Position numbers and translations under genes: made by a program. The notes beneath the pieces are model-generated. The model searched no databases. It worked only from the letters and a program-made list of their open reading frames with translations, and was not told where the DNA came from. This document shows positions 17,732-28,372 of a DNA stretch of 64,000 nucleotides, piece by piece; within the stretch, counting starts at the first letter, position 1; every line of letters starts with the position of its first letter. This stretch comes from Bartonella tribocorum CIP 105476 (lineage in GTDB: Bacteria; Pseudomonadota; Alphaproteobacteria; Rhizobiales; Rhizobiaceae): assembly GCF_000196435.1 (NCBI RefSeq), contig NC_010161.1, positions 62,001 to 126,000 of the forward strand. The letters run 5' to 3'.

Positions 17732-19516
17732 TTATTTAACGAGAGGAAGCATAATAATAAAACGTGCACCAGTTTTACATTTTCCAAGTGCCGGATCAAT
17801 AATATTTTCGGCTGTAATTGTCCCATTATGGGCTTCGATGATTTGCCGACTAATAGAAAGCCCAAGTCCAGAGTTTTGTCCAAAAGCATCTTCATTTGGT
17901 CGATCTGTATAAAAACGTTCAAAAATACGTTCAATATTTTCTGAACGAATACCGGGGCCATTGTCTTCAATGGTTAAAATAAGGGTTGAAGCATGACTTT
18001 TCATAGTAATGGAAATTTTGCCACGATTACGGGGAATAAAGGAACGTGCATTTTCAAGAAGATTGGAAATGACTTGCCCTAAACGGAGTTCATGTCCCAA
18101 CACAAGATAAGCTTTTCCATGAGGACGTGGGACAATATTAAGGCTTACATCGATGGTTTGCGCATTGCGGTATACTTCTTGAACGGCATGAACAAGACTT
18201 TCCAAAAGCGGTTTCATATCAACGATCTCCGCGGTTTCTCGTGCAAGCTCTGCATCAAGTCGCGATGCATCAGAAATATCTGTAATCAACCGATCAAGAC
18301 GGCGCACATCGTGTTGAATAATTTCAAGCAATTTTTCTTGTGCTTCTTCATTTTTAGCCAGAGGGAGGGTTTCAACAGCACTGCGTAGAGAAGTGAGGGG
18401 ATTTTTTAATTCGTGGCTTACATCAGCAGCAAAGCGTTCAATGGCTTCAATACGCATATAAAGGGCATTGGTCATGTCACGAATAGAGGTTGAGAGATGG
18501 CCAATTTCATCTTCACGCATTGAAAAATCAGGAATTTCTACACGCTGATTATTGCCATTACGTACTCGGTTAGCAGAGGCAGATAATTTACTTAAGGGAT
18601 GGGCAATTGTATGGGCTAAAAAGAGCGAAAGAACCAAAAGGACGCTGCCTACAACGGCAAAAACTTTAAATATAACCAGTCTTTCAGCTTTTACAATGTT
18701 ATCAATATCAGAGCCAGTGGTTGAAAGAAGAAGGGCGCCAACCACTGCGCGATAGCGTTGAACAGGAACGGCAACAGAAACAATGAGTTGACCTTGTCTG
18801 TTGCGTCTTTTGGCGGTAGCAAGAGATCCGTTTAATGCTCGGTACACTTCTGGATAAGCAATGCCACGGTTTTTTGTTTGCTCTCTATCAAGAGCAATAC
18901 CTTTGTCATAAAATGTGTTTGAATACCATGCAGTCAAGCGATCCCATATGTTTTGTTCTGTTTTAAGTGGGGGTAAATCATAGCTAAAAACTTCTCCACT
19001 AGAATAAAGAACGCGCGAATCAAGAAGTAAAGTAGCATCACGATCATAGATACGTGCTCTTGTCGTTTTAGGTGTGATGAGACGTCGTAAAAGAGGGGCA
19101 ACTTGCTCAGGGTTAATGGGAAAATCCCAAGAGTCGGTTGATTGAGGGGCGGGTGTAACGCTTTCACCGGTCTGTAACTCCAAGAGTTTTTGGGGGTCAA
19201 TAAGGATAGAATTTGTATCTACCGTTGCAGAAGCAGCAATAGCTCCAGCGATAATTTTACCTTGGGTACATAAACTTTTAATTTTTGCTTCAATTAAACC
19301 ATCACGAAATTGGTTAAGGTATAAAATGCCTGTAACCAGAACGGCAAGGGCAGCAATGTTTAATATAACAATGCGGCGTGTGAGACTGGAAAAAAGCAAT
19401 TGTCTAAAGAGACGTTGTGTTCGAAGACGCAAACGAGCAAACATAAGAAATGGCGTTGAAGATACACCGTTAGGGGCTGTTTTTTTTAGAGTTTCCAGTT
19501 GAGAATTGTCTGTCAT
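17732..19516 (-). CDS. batS: sensor histidine kinase, ChvG/BvrS/BatS family
   Basis: A 594-residue inner-membrane sensor kinase: first transmembrane helix about residues 48-67, a ~210-residue periplasmic sensor domain, second helix about 281-301, then HAMP. The phosphoacceptor His368 lies in DVSHELKNPLTSLRS, followed by the ATPase N-box (NLLENARSF), G1 (EDNGPGI) and G2 (GLGLSI). Orthologues are ChvG (Agrobacterium), BvrS (Brucella) and BatS (Bartonella), which sense acidity or host conditions; in Bartonella the pair controls the VirB type IV secretion system and its effectors. It follows batR by about 40 bp. The symbol reflects the inferred genus; chvG is equally valid. Confidence 0.92.
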   Translation of the reverse strand: MTDNSQLETLKKTAPNGVSSTPFLMFARLRLRTQRLFRQLLFSSLTRRIVILNIAALAVLVTGILYLNQFRDGLIEAKIKSLCTQGKIIAGAIAASATVDTNSILIDPQKLLELQTGESVTPAPQSTDSWDFPINPEQVAPLLRRLITPKTTRARIYDRDATLLLDSRVLYSSGEVFSYDLPPLKTEQNIWDRLTAWYSNTFYDKGIALDREQTKNRGIAYPEVYRALNGSLATAKRRNRQGQLIVSVAVPVQRYRAVVGALLLSTTGSDIDNIVKAERLVIFKVFAVVGSVLLVLSLFLAHTIAHPLSKLSASANRVRNGNNQRVEIPDFSMREDEIGHLSTSIRDMTNALYMRIEAIERFAADVSHELKNPLTSLRSAVETLPLAKNEEAQEKLLEIIQHDVRRLDRLITDISDASRLDAELARETAEIVDMKPLLESLVHAVQEVYRNAQTIDVSLNIVPRPHGKAYLVLGHELRLGQVISNLLENARSFIPRNRGKISITMKSHASTLILTIEDNGPGIRSENIERIFERFYTDRPNEDAFGQNSGLGLSISRQIIEAHNGTITAENIIDPALGKCKTGARFIIMLPLVK

Positions 19517-19555
19517 CGATTTGATTGCCGTTCAAATTTTTGCGACAAAGCAGCT

Positions 19556-20278
19556 TTATACCTCGTGAAAACGATAACCTACACCATAAAGTGTTTCAAT
19601 CATTGCAAAATCATCATCCACTTGTTTAAATTTTTTACGCAAACGTTTAATGTGACTATCAATGGTGCGATCATCTACGTAGACCTGATCACTATAGGCA
19701 GCATCCATTAAAGCGTCACGACTTTTTACAACGCCTGGCCTTTGTGCTAAGGTTTGCAGAATCAAAAATTCCGTAACAGTTAAAATAACAGGTTTATCTT
19801 TCCATGTACAGGTGTGACGTTCTTGATCCATCACAAGATCTCCACGTTTGAGAGAAGAGGTGGAAGCAGTTCCCGTAGAAAGCGGTTGATTACGCGCATT
19901 GGAGCGGCGCAAAATAGCTCTCACACGCTCAATGAGAAGGCGTTGAGAGAAAGGTTTCGTAATAAAATCATCAGCTCCCATTTTGAGACCAAATAATTCA
20001 TCGATTTCATCATCTTTAGAGGTGAGAAAAATAACTGGAAGATCAGATTTTTGACGTAAACGACGCAAGAGCTCCATCCCATCCATTCGGGGCATTTTAA
20101 TATCAAAAATAGCTAAGTGTGGGGGGTGAAGTGTGAGACCTTTAAGTGCAGATGCTCCATCCGTATAGCTTTCAACCCGATATCCTTCTGTCTCAAGCGC
20201 AAAAGATAGAGAAGTCAAAATATTGCGATCATCATCAACAAGTACAATCGTTTGCGTGATTGTTGGTGTATCTTTCAT
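19556..20278 (-). CDS. batR: response regulator, ChvI/BvrR/BatR family
   Basis: A 240-residue OmpR-type regulator. The receiver domain has the acidic pocket VDDDRN (Asp15-17), phosphoacceptor Asp59 in IFDIKMP and the conserved Lys in ITKPF. The C-terminal winged-helix DNA-binding domain ends with [16 protein letters not shown] and [10 protein letters not shown]. It is the partner of the kinase encoded immediately downstream and the first gene of the five-gene leftward cluster. In rhizobia pckA commonly lies divergently upstream; here that position is a spacer followed by a Kbp-like gene. Confidence 0.94.
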   Translation of the reverse strand: MKDTPTITQTIVLVDDDRNILTSLSFALETEGYRVESYTDGASALKGLTLHPPHLAIFDIKMPRMDGMELLRRLRQKSDLPVIFLTSKDDEIDELFGLKMGADDFITKPFSQRLLIERVRAILRRSNARNQPLSTGTASTSSLKRGDLVMDQERHTCTWKDKPVILTVTEFLILQTLAQRPGVVKSRDALMDAAYSDQVYVDDRTIDSHIKRLRKKFKQVDDDFAMIETLYGVGYRFHEV

Positions 20279-20665
20279 GGTTTCTTAGACCTTTCTATTG
20301 CTGTGGTAGCAAATTACCCACACTTATTTATATGGGAGTTCACATTTTTTTTGCAAAACAAATATGATACAAATTGCAGCAAAGTAAAAAAGCTTTTGTC
20401 ATTCCCGTAAAATCTTGTTTTGCTTTCATAATTTATAATGTTTCTACGTCTATAAAGATCCCTTCGTTTAAGAGAAAATTTGCATAAAGGCTTTTTTTCT
20501 CAAAATTTATTGCACAGTTTATTCTTGTTTTTGTACCAAAATCGAACAGGTTTAGTTTTGATTGTTGAAGTTTAGAAAATCCGCCTATGTGTTTTAAGAG
20601 CAAAGACAAGAATGTGGCAATATATGCACAAAAATTTGTTTCTGCTATACGATAAGGAGGTCATT
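20279..20665. other. 387-bp spacer between divergent batR and kbp
   Basis: Presumably holds the promoters of batR (leftwards) and the Kbp-like gene (rightwards). I see no gene and no promoter that I can pin down with confidence. Confidence 0.4.
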
Positions 20666-21121
20666 ATGGGATTTTTTAATTTTATTAAAACTGTAGGGGA
20701 AAAGCTAGGTATGGGGGAGCATGAACCAAAAGAAAAAGATTTTAGAGCCGCATTTGATCATTTTCAACTCGCTACAGAAAAAGTCAATATTCAAGTTGAA
20801 GACGGTAAAGCTATTTTAAGCGGTGAGGTTCCAGATAGGGAAACACTTGAAAAAGCACTTTTGGTTGTTGGCAATTCACAAGGTATCTCTTCTGTAGATG
20901 TTGAGAAATTAAAGGTTATAGATACGACGCCTAGAAAAACTTCTCGTTTTTATGAGGTCAAATCTGGTGATAATCTTTGGAAAATTGCTGAAGAGGTTTA
21001 TGGAAAAGGGCAAGGGGATAAAAACACATTTATTTTTGAAGCCAATAAACCAATGCTAAAATCCCCTGATAAAATTTATCCTGGACAAGTTTTGCGTATT
21101 CCTGAAATTGATCATATTTAA
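20666..21121 (+). CDS. kbp: BON-LysM protein of the Kbp/YgaU family
   Basis: A 151-residue cytoplasmic protein with a BON domain (about residues 25-85) and a C-terminal LysM domain (about 95-148, beginning FYEVKSGDNLWKIAEEVYG and ending LKSPDKIYPGQVLRIPE). Length and domain order match E. coli YgaU/Kbp (149 residues), a potassium-binding protein. Start at 20666 (MGFFNFIKTVG), where AAGGAGGT precedes the ATG; an upstream in-frame ATG at 20612 lacks a ribosome binding site. It is monocistronic, with a terminator 50 bp downstream. Confidence 0.88.
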   Translation: MGFFNFIKTVGEKLGMGEHEPKEKDFRAAFDHFQLATEKVNIQVEDGKAILSGEVPDRETLEKALLVVGNSQGISSVDVEKLKVIDTTPRKTSRFYEVKSGDNLWKIAEEVYGKGQGDKNTFIFEANKPMLKSPDKIYPGQVLRIPEIDHI

Positions 21122-21172
21122 CGCATCAAAGAGGATAATTTTTTGCTTATTTTATGGCATTAAACAAAAATA

Positions 21173-21207
21173 AGAAGCGTAAAAAATTTCACGCTTCTCT
21201 TCATTTT
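21173..21207. terminator. bidirectional terminator between kbp and the copper chaperone gene
   Basis: An 8-bp inverted repeat (AGAAGCGT / ACGCTTCT) around a 10-base A/T loop, with T-rich sequence after it in both directions. It lies between the convergent genes ending at 21121 and 21237. Confidence 0.65.
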
Positions 21208-21236
21208 GTAAAATGTGTGTTTATAATAAAAAAGGC

Positions 21237-21791
21237 TTATTGAGCATGAGTGGAATGAGAGGGTGAGGTTGTTTTCATAGCGTTTACAGAGAAATCAACA
21301 TCAATGGTTCCTGCGTTTTCAAATGTTAATTTTGCGCTAATTTTATCACCTAGCTTGAATGGTTCTGAAAGCCCCATAAACATAATATGATTACCACCTG
21401 GCTTAAGTGTGACTTCACCATTTCCCGGAATTTCAATACCATTATGCATTTTTTCCATTTTCATAATATCATTGACAACAGCCATAGTGTGCATTTCTGT
21501 TGCTTTTACGCCGTTTGTGGAAATAGAAACTAAACGGTCTGGGGTATTACTGTGATTAATAATATAGAAATAACCGCTACTAACTTTTGCACCTTTAGGT
21601 GTTTCGCGTGCCCAAGGATTGAGAATTTCTATGTCACCAAGTTTATATTGCTGGGCACTTGCGGGTAGTGTTATACCAGCAAAGAGAAGAGCACATACGA
21701 TATTTGCGACAACCTTTTTGTATGAATATTGTGCATGTATTGTATTTTTAAAGATGAGATTTTTTATTTTCTTGATAATAGATACCATCAT
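21237..21791 (-). CDS. PCu(A)C-family periplasmic copper chaperone
   Basis: A 184-residue secreted protein with a signal peptide: basic N-terminus, hydrophobic core IVCALLFAGITLPASAQ and likely cleavage after ASA. The mature domain is PCu(A)C (DUF461) with the copper ligands in the expected order: MHTM, then MKMEKM, then GGNHIMFMG. These proteins hand Cu(I) to cytochrome oxidase assembly factors in the periplasm. Start at 21791, where GGAGGGT precedes ATGATG; the longer in-frame start at 21818 lies before this ribosome binding site and is unlikely. The C-terminal tail is His/Ser-rich. No cox gene is adjacent. Confidence 0.88.
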   Translation of the reverse strand: MMVSIIKKIKNLIFKNTIHAQYSYKKVVANIVCALLFAGITLPASAQQYKLGDIEILNPWARETPKGAKVSSGYFYIINHSNTPDRLVSISTNGVKATEMHTMAVVNDIMKMEKMHNGIEIPGNGEVTLKPGGNHIMFMGLSEPFKLGDKISAKLTFENAGTIDVDFSVNAMKTTSPSHSTHAQ

Positions 21792-21818
21792 TGATTTACC
21801 CTCCTTCATAAGATTCAC

Positions 21819-22607
21819 ACTTTGAATGTTTTTTCATTTTAGCAGATTTTTTATTTAAAATAAAAGCAAAGAATTTCTAAAATAAAAATCATAGAATTCT
21901 TGGATCTTAAAGGAAAAAATAAGATTTACAAAGATAAAACATCTCTCAACATTTCCGTTTTCATCTGACAACATTATTTGTAAATGGTAAAAATTTATGG
22001 TGCATCACTATTTTACTGAATAAAAATACAATACAGAAAGATCATACACTGGATCAACTCTCAATATGACGATAGCTCTTGGTACTTTAAAGCGTTTTGA
22101 CAGAAGTATTTTTATATATTTTCAAATTCCAGAAGTATAAAATTAAGAAAAAGCTTGTTCGGTGAATTTAAAGCGCAGCTTTTAAATAACAATGAATGAT
22201 AAGGCTATTAGAAGAAGAATTTTTGAGAGGAGGCTGATAGATGATATCGTTATCGATATGAGCATACGGAAAAGCACCGTTTAATACTATGAAAGAGGCT
22301 CATAAAAAAGTAGTTATCATAAGTTATGACGGCTATTTCATTCTTAAGGAAGGTTTATAATATTTTATTATATAAGTTATTCGCTTTTTTTAAAAGCTTT
22401 TATGTTGGGATTTCTTAATTAATGATGAGAGATTGAGAACGTGTGTGCAATTATTCTTTTTAATTTTTAAGAGAGATATGGTTGTTGGGAATTGCGAAAA
22501 AAATAGATTATGACTTCAAGTCTTTTATAAATATGGTATTTATAGGTTATTAGAGCGCCTATTTTAAAAGAATTTTTTTATTTTGGAGATGTTTCTCTCA
22601 TTATTCT
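21819..22607. other. spacer upstream of dnaK
   Basis: Contains one integrase remnant (about 21980-22150), then about 450 bp of AT-rich sequence with no recognisable gene, up to the dnaK promoter region. Confidence 0.5.
21980..22150 (-). pseudogene. short integrase remnant
   Basis: Contains ATGGTGCATCACTATTTTAC (about 21997), matching the complement of the arm-domain codons. It also contains CGATAGCTCTTGGTACTTTAAAGCG (from about 22072) and AGTATTTTTATATATTTTCAAATTC, the conserved upstream block. Less than half of the full element remains. Confidence 0.45.
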
Positions 22608-22639
22608 CTTGTAGCAGTAAAATCCTGTTCTTATATACG
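22608..22639 (+). promoter_or_regulatory. candidate RpoH (heat-shock) promoter of dnaK
   Basis: CTTGTA, a 16-base spacer, then CTTATATACG fits the alphaproteobacterial sigma-32 pattern (CTTG...CYTATNTNNG). It lies about 145 bp upstream of the dnaK start. Inference from a consensus match; not proven. Confidence 0.45.
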
Positions 22640-22783
22640 GGACAGCGAGGCTTGTTGCGACTTGCGGTTTATGATTATTTTATGTTGCTTGAAGCCAATA
22701 TACGGGCTTTGAGTGTTATGAGGAGCTATCTTAAAAAGATGCTTTATGAAGGTTGAGGTAGCTTGCTGAATGGAGATTATAAT

Positions 22784-24676
22784 ATGGCAAAAGTAATTGG
22801 TATTGATTTGGGGACGACGAACTCTTGTGTGGCTGTTATGGATGGCAAAAACGCAAAGGTTATCGAAAACTCAGAAGGAGCGCGAACAACACCTTCTGTT
22901 GTTGCTTTTACTGATGGAGGAGAGCGGCTTGTTGGACAGCCTGCTAAACGTCAGGCAGTAACAAATCCTGAAGGGACAGTTTTTGCAGTAAAACGTTTAA
23001 TAGGGCGCCGTTTTGATGACCCTATGGTTGAAAAAGATAAGGCGCTTGTACCTTATAAAATCGTTAAAGGTGACAATGGCGATGCATGGGTTGAAGAAGC
23101 GGGTAAGAAATATTCTCCATCACAAATTTCAGCGATGATTTTGCAAAAGATGAAGGAAACAGCTGAATCTTATCTTGGTGAAAAAGTTGAGCAAGCCGTT
23201 ATTACTGTTCCTGCTTATTTCAATGATGCACAACGTCAAGCGACTAAAGATGCGGGTAAAATTGCTGGACTTGAAGTTTTACGGATTATTAATGAGCCGA
23301 CTGCCGCTGCCTTAGCTTATGGTTTGGACAAAAAGGACGGAAAAACAATTGCTGTTTACGATCTTGGTGGTGGTACATTTGATATTTCAGTCCTTGAAAT
23401 TGGCGATGGCGTTTTTGAGGTTAAGTCAACCAATGGGGATACATTTTTAGGGGGTGAAGACTTTGACATGCGCTTGGTCGGTTATTTTGCTGATGAATTC
23501 AAAAAAGAGCAAGGAATTGATCTGAAAAATGATAAACTCGCTTTACAGCGCTTAAAAGAAGCGGCGGAAAAAGCAAAGATTGAGCTTTCGTCATCACAGC
23601 AAACAGAAATCAATTTACCATTTATCACGGCAGATCAATCAGGTCCCAAGCACTTAACGATGAAATTGACTCGGGCAAAATTTGAATCTCTGGTTGATGA
23701 TTTAGTGCAGCGTACCATCGAGCCTTGTAAAGCTGCGTTGAAAGATGCTGGATTAAAGGCCGGTGAGATTGACGAAGTTGTTTTAGTGGGCGGTATGACA
23801 CGTATGCCCAAGATTCAGCAAGTCGTGCAGAACTTCTTTGGCAAAGATCCGCACAAAGGTGTTAATCCCGATGAAGTTGTCGCAATGGGAGCTGCCATCC
23901 AAGGGGGCGTCTTACAAGGTGATGTCAAAGATGTGTTGCTGCTGGATGTAACACCTTTATCCTTAGGTATTGAAACTTTGGGTGGGGTTTTCACACGCCT
24001 TATTGAGCGCAATACCACGATCCCGACGAAAAAATCACAAGTTTTTTCGACAGCTGATGATAATCAGAGTGCTGTGACAATTCGCGTTTTCCAAGGTGAA
24101 CGGGAAATGGCGAGTGATAATAAGTTATTGGCACAATTTGATCTTGTTGGTATTCCCCCAGCACCACGTGGTATACCTCAAATTGAAGTTACTTTTGATA
24201 TTGATGCGAATGGTATTGTTAATGTTTCGGCCAAAGATAAGGGAACGGGTAAAGAGCATCAGATTCGTATTCAGGCATCAGGTGGTTTAAGTGATGCTGA
24301 TATTGAAAAAATGGTAAAGGATGCAGAAGAGCACGCAGCTGAGGATAAAAAACGCCGTGAAGGTGTTGAAGCCAAAAATCAAGCGGAGGCTCTTATTCAT
24401 TCAACGGAAAAGTCGCTCAATGAATATGGTGATAAAGTATCAGTTGAAGAAAAGGGACAGATTGAAGCAGCAATCTCTGATTTGAAATCTGCGCTTGAAG
24501 GCAGTGATACCGAAGAAGTAACAACAAAGATGCAAAAATTAGCAGAAGTCAGTATGAAGCTTGGACAGGCTATGTATGAATCCTCACAAGCAGCGAGCGC
24601 TGACACTGAAACAGAGACAAAGGATGATGATGTTGTCGATGCTGATTTTGAAGAAGTTAATGATAAGAAGAAATAG
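22784..24676 (+). CDS. dnaK: molecular chaperone DnaK (Hsp70)
   Basis: A 630-residue Hsp70. The ATPase domain starts at [10 protein letters not shown] and contains DLGGGTFD and VGGMTRMP. The linker [15 protein letters not shown] leads to the substrate-binding domain and a helical lid, ending in an acidic tail ([15 protein letters not shown]) as in E. coli DnaK. It folds and protects proteins with DnaJ and GrpE. Start at 22784 ([10 protein letters not shown]), with GGAG nine bases upstream; the in-frame ATG at 22763 adds seven non-homologous residues. A terminator separates it from dnaJ, so dnaJ may be read partly by read-through. Confidence 0.98.
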   Translation: MAKVIGIDLGTTNSCVAVMDGKNAKVIENSEGARTTPSVVAFTDGGERLVGQPAKRQAVTNPEGTVFAVKRLIGRRFDDPMVEKDKALVPYKIVKGDNGDAWVEEAGKKYSPSQISAMILQKMKETAESYLGEKVEQAVITVPAYFNDAQRQATKDAGKIAGLEVLRIINEPTAAALAYGLDKKDGKTIAVYDLGGGTFDISVLEIGDGVFEVKSTNGDTFLGGEDFDMRLVGYFADEFKKEQGIDLKNDKLALQRLKEAAEKAKIELSSSQQTEINLPFITADQSGPKHLTMKLTRAKFESLVDDLVQRTIEPCKAALKDAGLKAGEIDEVVLVGGMTRMPKIQQVVQNFFGKDPHKGVNPDEVVAMGAAIQGGVLQGDVKDVLLLDVTPLSLGIETLGGVFTRLIERNTTIPTKKSQVFSTADDNQSAVTIRVFQGEREMASDNKLLAQFDLVGIPPAPRGIPQIEVTFDIDANGIVNVSAKDKGTGKEHQIRIQASGGLSDADIEKMVKDAEEHAAEDKKRREGVEAKNQAEALIHSTEKSLNEYGDKVSVEEKGQIEAAISDLKSALEGSDTEEVTTKMQKLAEVSMKLGQAMYESSQAASADTETETKDDDVVDADFEEVNDKKK

Positions 24677-24706
24677 TGTCAGCCTATGTGTTGATTAATT
24701 GATAAA

Positions 24707-24740
24707 CCCGGCCTTTGAAAGATAAGGCTGGGCTTTATTA
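24707..24740 (+). terminator. terminator between dnaK and dnaJ
   Basis: A 9-bp stem (CCCGGCCTT / AAGGCTGGG, one G-U pair) with an eight-base loop, then CTTTATTATTT. About 30 bp after the dnaK stop. Confidence 0.7.
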
Positions 24741-24831
24741 TTTGAGATAAGTTGCAACTTTGTTGCTAAAAATATAGATTAAAAGCGATATTATCCATAA
24801 AGATGGATGACAGGAAAACTATCAGGAATAC

Positions 24832-25977
24832 ATGATGAAGGTTGATTATTATGAAATTCTTGGCGTGACTCGTGAATGTGATGATAAAAAGTTGAAATCT
24901 GCTTTTCGTAAGTTGGCAATGCAATATCATCCTGATCGCAACGCCGGGGATAAAGAGGCAGAGCGAAGATTCAAAGAAATTGGCGAAGCCTATGAAGTTC
25001 TGAAAGATCCTCAAAAGCGTGCTGCTTATGACCGATTTGGTCACGCGGCCTTTGAAAATAGCGGTGGTCAGGGGGGAGGAAATCCTTTTAGCGGTTTTGC
25101 TTCTGGTAGTGGATTTGCTGATATTTTTGAAGACTTTTTTGGTGAGATTATGGGAGGTGCGCACCGTAAGCGTGGTGATGGTCGCGAACGTGGTGCAGAT
25201 CTAAGTTATAATATGGAAGTGACCTTAGAAGAGGCATTTTCAGGAAAAACTGCGGAAATTAATATTCCTAGTTCGCTCACGTGTGATGTTTGTGAAGGTT
25301 CAGGAGCGAGAAAGGGCTCTAAGCCACAAGTTTGTGGAACATGTCATGGTTCTGGTCGTGTGCGTGCTGCACAAGGTTTCTTTTCTATTGAGCGAACATG
25401 TCCTACATGTCATGGACGTGGTGAAACGATTACGGATCCATGCCCTAAATGTCAGGGGACACGGCGCATAGAAAAAAAACGTTCATTGAGCGTGAATATT
25501 CCAGCTGGTATTGAAGATGGGACGCGTATTCGTCTTTCTGGTGAGGGCGATGCCGGTATTCGTGGTGGTCCCAATGGTGATCTTTATATTTTCCTTTCCG
25601 TTAAACCGCATGAATTTTTTCAGCGAGAAGGAGCAGATCTTCACTGTCGTGTTCCTATTTCGATGGTAACAGCGGCTTTAGGAGGAGAGTTTGAAGTTTC
25701 TGACCTTGATGGTGTTAAGGCACGTGTTAAGATTCCAGAAGGGACACAAAATGGACGTCAATTCCGCCTTAAAGGCAAAGGCATGCCCATGTTGCGTCGT
25801 CAGCAAGCAAGGGGTGATCTTTACATCCATATCACGATTGAGACACCGCAGAAACTTACGCAAGAGCAACGTGAATTGTTGCAAAAATTTGAAAAACTTT
25901 CAAATCATGAAAATTCACCCCAATCACATGGTTTTTTTTCCCGTATGAAAGAATTTTTTGAAAATATTTCTGGTTAA
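24832..25977 (+). CDS. dnaJ: co-chaperone DnaJ (Hsp40)
   Basis: A 381-residue type I DnaJ that delivers substrates to DnaK and stimulates its ATPase. The J-domain is at residues 1-70 with HPD in YHPDRNAGD. The Gly/Phe-rich linker is about 75-120. Four zinc-finger repeats follow: [24 protein letters not shown] and CPKCQGTR. The C-terminal substrate-binding domains include [18 protein letters not shown]. The start may be 24832 or the second ATG at 24835. It follows dnaK by 155 bp. Confidence 0.97.
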   Translation: MMKVDYYEILGVTRECDDKKLKSAFRKLAMQYHPDRNAGDKEAERRFKEIGEAYEVLKDPQKRAAYDRFGHAAFENSGGQGGGNPFSGFASGSGFADIFEDFFGEIMGGAHRKRGDGRERGADLSYNMEVTLEEAFSGKTAEINIPSSLTCDVCEGSGARKGSKPQVCGTCHGSGRVRAAQGFFSIERTCPTCHGRGETITDPCPKCQGTRRIEKKRSLSVNIPAGIEDGTRIRLSGEGDAGIRGGPNGDLYIFLSVKPHEFFQREGADLHCRVPISMVTAALGGEFEVSDLDGVKARVKIPEGTQNGRQFRLKGKGMPMLRRQQARGDLYIHITIETPQKLTQEQRELLQKFEKLSNHENSPQSHGFFSRMKEFFENISG

Positions 25978-27434
25978 AATATGTGAATGTTCTCAGAATA
26001 AATGAGAAAACACTTTTGGAAGGTTATTTTCATTAAACTTTCTATTGTCTCACCATCTTTGAAAAGCTTTATTGGCTTGAAAAGAAAAGGGAAAAACGAT
26101 TAATTGAGTGTAAGTTCCTGCTGCTGAGAGTTTTTTTACATTTCATGGATTTTATGGATAAGTCTTGCTTTTGAGTGCTTATAACGTTTTAAAAAAGACT
26201 TATCCATATAAGGATGCAATTGAATGACGGATAATATTTCCAGTGTTAACTGCATTTATCTTTTTGTGCTGTAAAAGATCGTCATTTAAGGCGGTAATAC
26301 AAGGATGTAAGCCTCTTGTACACATGAAGTGTTTTTAGAAGTACGTGTTTATTAGGCTTGTTCGTAGAGCCTTATGTGAACAAATCGCATGAGCGGTCAT
26401 CAGATGGAACCAGCCCAGTCAAAATTCAGATTATTTACAGATAAAATCTCTTAAGAATCTTCTCCTTTAAAGGAAAGGAGAGGAAGAAGTTAAGCATTCA
26501 GAATTTTTGTGTTTATCTTTCTTTTTTATGATTTTTTTACTTAAAAGACCTTTTAAAACTCTCATAATAAAACTGTAAAATTGCAAGATCTTACCAAGTA
26601 AGGCTAAAGAAGCTGTTGGGCAATCCATTTTTTCCTAATAATATAGCTCCTCATTACCGATTGTATAGAGACAGTTTTTCATAGTCTTAACCGCTGCCTC
26701 CTCTAAAATATGGGCCATTTTATTCAGATAATGCTATATTATGATTATAAATCCGATTGCATTATAAGCTTTATATGGTGTCCATACGTCCCTTTCATTT
26801 TTAATGTGAAAGCTAATTTTAAAGTGAAAGCCAATGGTTTTTATTGATTTGGAGTTTGAGAGTTAGAATGATAAACTGTCCTTATGTTCAAATCTCTTAA
26901 TTTACGATATAAAAAGATAAATAACTGTTATAAATCAGTTTATTATCATTCTCCATAACATGCATTTTCGTAAATTATTTTAATTGATATTTTCGAATGT
27001 TCAATTTTAAATACGATATAAATAGAGCCATTGAGCGATTTCTATGTCGGTAATATATTGATTTTATTATTATAAGAAAATTTTATTTTTATCTTACAAA
27101 ATCAATGGTTGTATATATTCCTATTCATTGTTAAGTATCCATAAGGGTAAACGGGTGCGTTGAATGTACAGCGTAGCTTAAAAATTTTGCTTTTCAATTT
27201 TATACATAAGATCATAAAATACCAACGTTTTTTGCGCTTATTTTATTTAACTTTTCGCTGTTAATTTTTTAAGAGGACGTTTTTTTCTTGTTTCATCTCA
27301 TTATTATTTTTTCGCAATTTGAAGGAAAATTGACGATTTTCAGGGGGATAGATAGAGTAAAGCTTTGTTTTATTGTTTTCACTTTTCTTAAATTTCACTA
27401 AGAGATAGTAAAAAGTGGTGAGGAGGCTCTATTA
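25978..27434. other. 1.46 kb spacer without a recognisable gene
   Basis: No gene supported. A weak hairpin just after dnaJ (about 25986-26012, TGTTCTCA...TGAGAAAACA then CTTTT) may terminate it. A short fragment near 26880-26960 (TTATAAATCAGTTTATTATC) resembles the far end of the integrase-remnant repeat. A 27-codon frame on the - strand (26718-26635) reads like protein but has no ribosome binding site. The rest is very AT-rich. Confidence 0.5.
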
Positions 27435-28340
27435 ATGGATGATGCTAAAAACAGTGCTGTCGATGTTTTGGAAAAACAAGCAGCATTTTTATCGTCTGCT
27501 TTACCTTATATGCAAAAATATGAAAATGAAACGGTTGTGGTAAAATATGGCGGTCATGCTATGGGTGATCCGGCTTTGGGGCGAGCATTTGCGCGTGATA
27601 TTGCTCTATTAAAGCAATCGGGTATTAATCCTGTTGTTGTTCATGGTGGTGGGCCTCAAATTGCTGAAATTTTAATGAAAATGGGGATTGAATCACGATT
27701 TGAAAACGGTTTACGGGTAACCGATGAGCGGATCGTTGAAGTGGTTGAAATGGTTTTAGCGGGTTCCATCAATAAGGAAATAGTTGCTCTCATTAATGCT
27801 GAGGGTGAATGGGCAATAGGGCTGTGCGGTAAGGATGGCAATATGGTTTTTGCCGAAAAGGCTTATAGAACTGTCATTGATCCTGATTCGCATATTGAAC
27901 GTGTTTTAGATTTGGGATTTGTTGGTGAGCCGATTGAAGTTGATCGTACATTACTGGATCTTTTAGCCTGTTCTGAAATGATACCAGTTCTTGCTCCTGT
28001 GGCTCCAGGTCGGGATGGTAAAACCTATAATATTAATGCTGATATTTTTGCTGGAGCTATTGCGGGTGCATTAGAGGCAAAACGTCTTTTATTCCTCACG
28101 GATGTTCCTGGTGTTCTGGATAAACAGGGCAAACTTTTAAAAGAATTGACAGTTTCTGAAGCTGAGAAACTTATCAAAAATGGAACAATTTCAGGGGGCA
28201 TGATTCCAAAAGTAGAAACTTGTGTGAAAGCCCTTCAAAATGGTGTGGAAGGTGTTGTCATTTTAAATGGCAAAACCCCACATTCTGTTTTACTAGAGCT
28301 GTTTACCGAACAGGGAGTTGGAACGCTTATTGTTTCATAA
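27435..28340 (+). CDS. argB: acetylglutamate kinase
   Basis: Phosphorylates N-acetyl-L-glutamate, the second step of arginine synthesis. The 301-residue amino acid kinase shows [11 protein letters not shown] near residue 35, VVHGGGPQI around residue 72, and the C-terminal LTDVPGVLD and [11 protein letters not shown] motifs. A good ribosome binding site (GTGAGGAGG) precedes the ATG. The EamA transporter gene starts 32 bp downstream on the same strand. No other arg genes are in the window. Confidence 0.95.
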   Translation: MDDAKNSAVDVLEKQAAFLSSALPYMQKYENETVVVKYGGHAMGDPALGRAFARDIALLKQSGINPVVVHGGGPQIAEILMKMGIESRFENGLRVTDERIVEVVEMVLAGSINKEIVALINAEGEWAIGLCGKDGNMVFAEKAYRTVIDPDSHIERVLDLGFVGEPIEVDRTLLDLLACSEMIPVLAPVAPGRDGKTYNINADIFAGAIAGALEAKRLLFLTDVPGVLDKQGKLLKELTVSEAEKLIKNGTISGGMIPKVETCVKALQNGVEGVVILNGKTPHSVLLELFTEQGVGTLIVS

Positions 28341-28372
28341 ATTGTACGGAAAATTGGAGGAGAAGGCCTTTC

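Noticed and set aside
26635..26718. 27-codon frame on the - strand, MAHILEEAAVKTMKNCLYT and so on
   Set aside because: Reads like protein but has no Shine-Dalgarno sequence and no known match; may be a gene fragment. Too short to call.
28220..28372. N-terminal extension of the EamA transporter into argB
   Set aside because: The extension overlaps argB in another frame, lacks family similarity, and a clear GGAGGAG site precedes the ATG at 28373.
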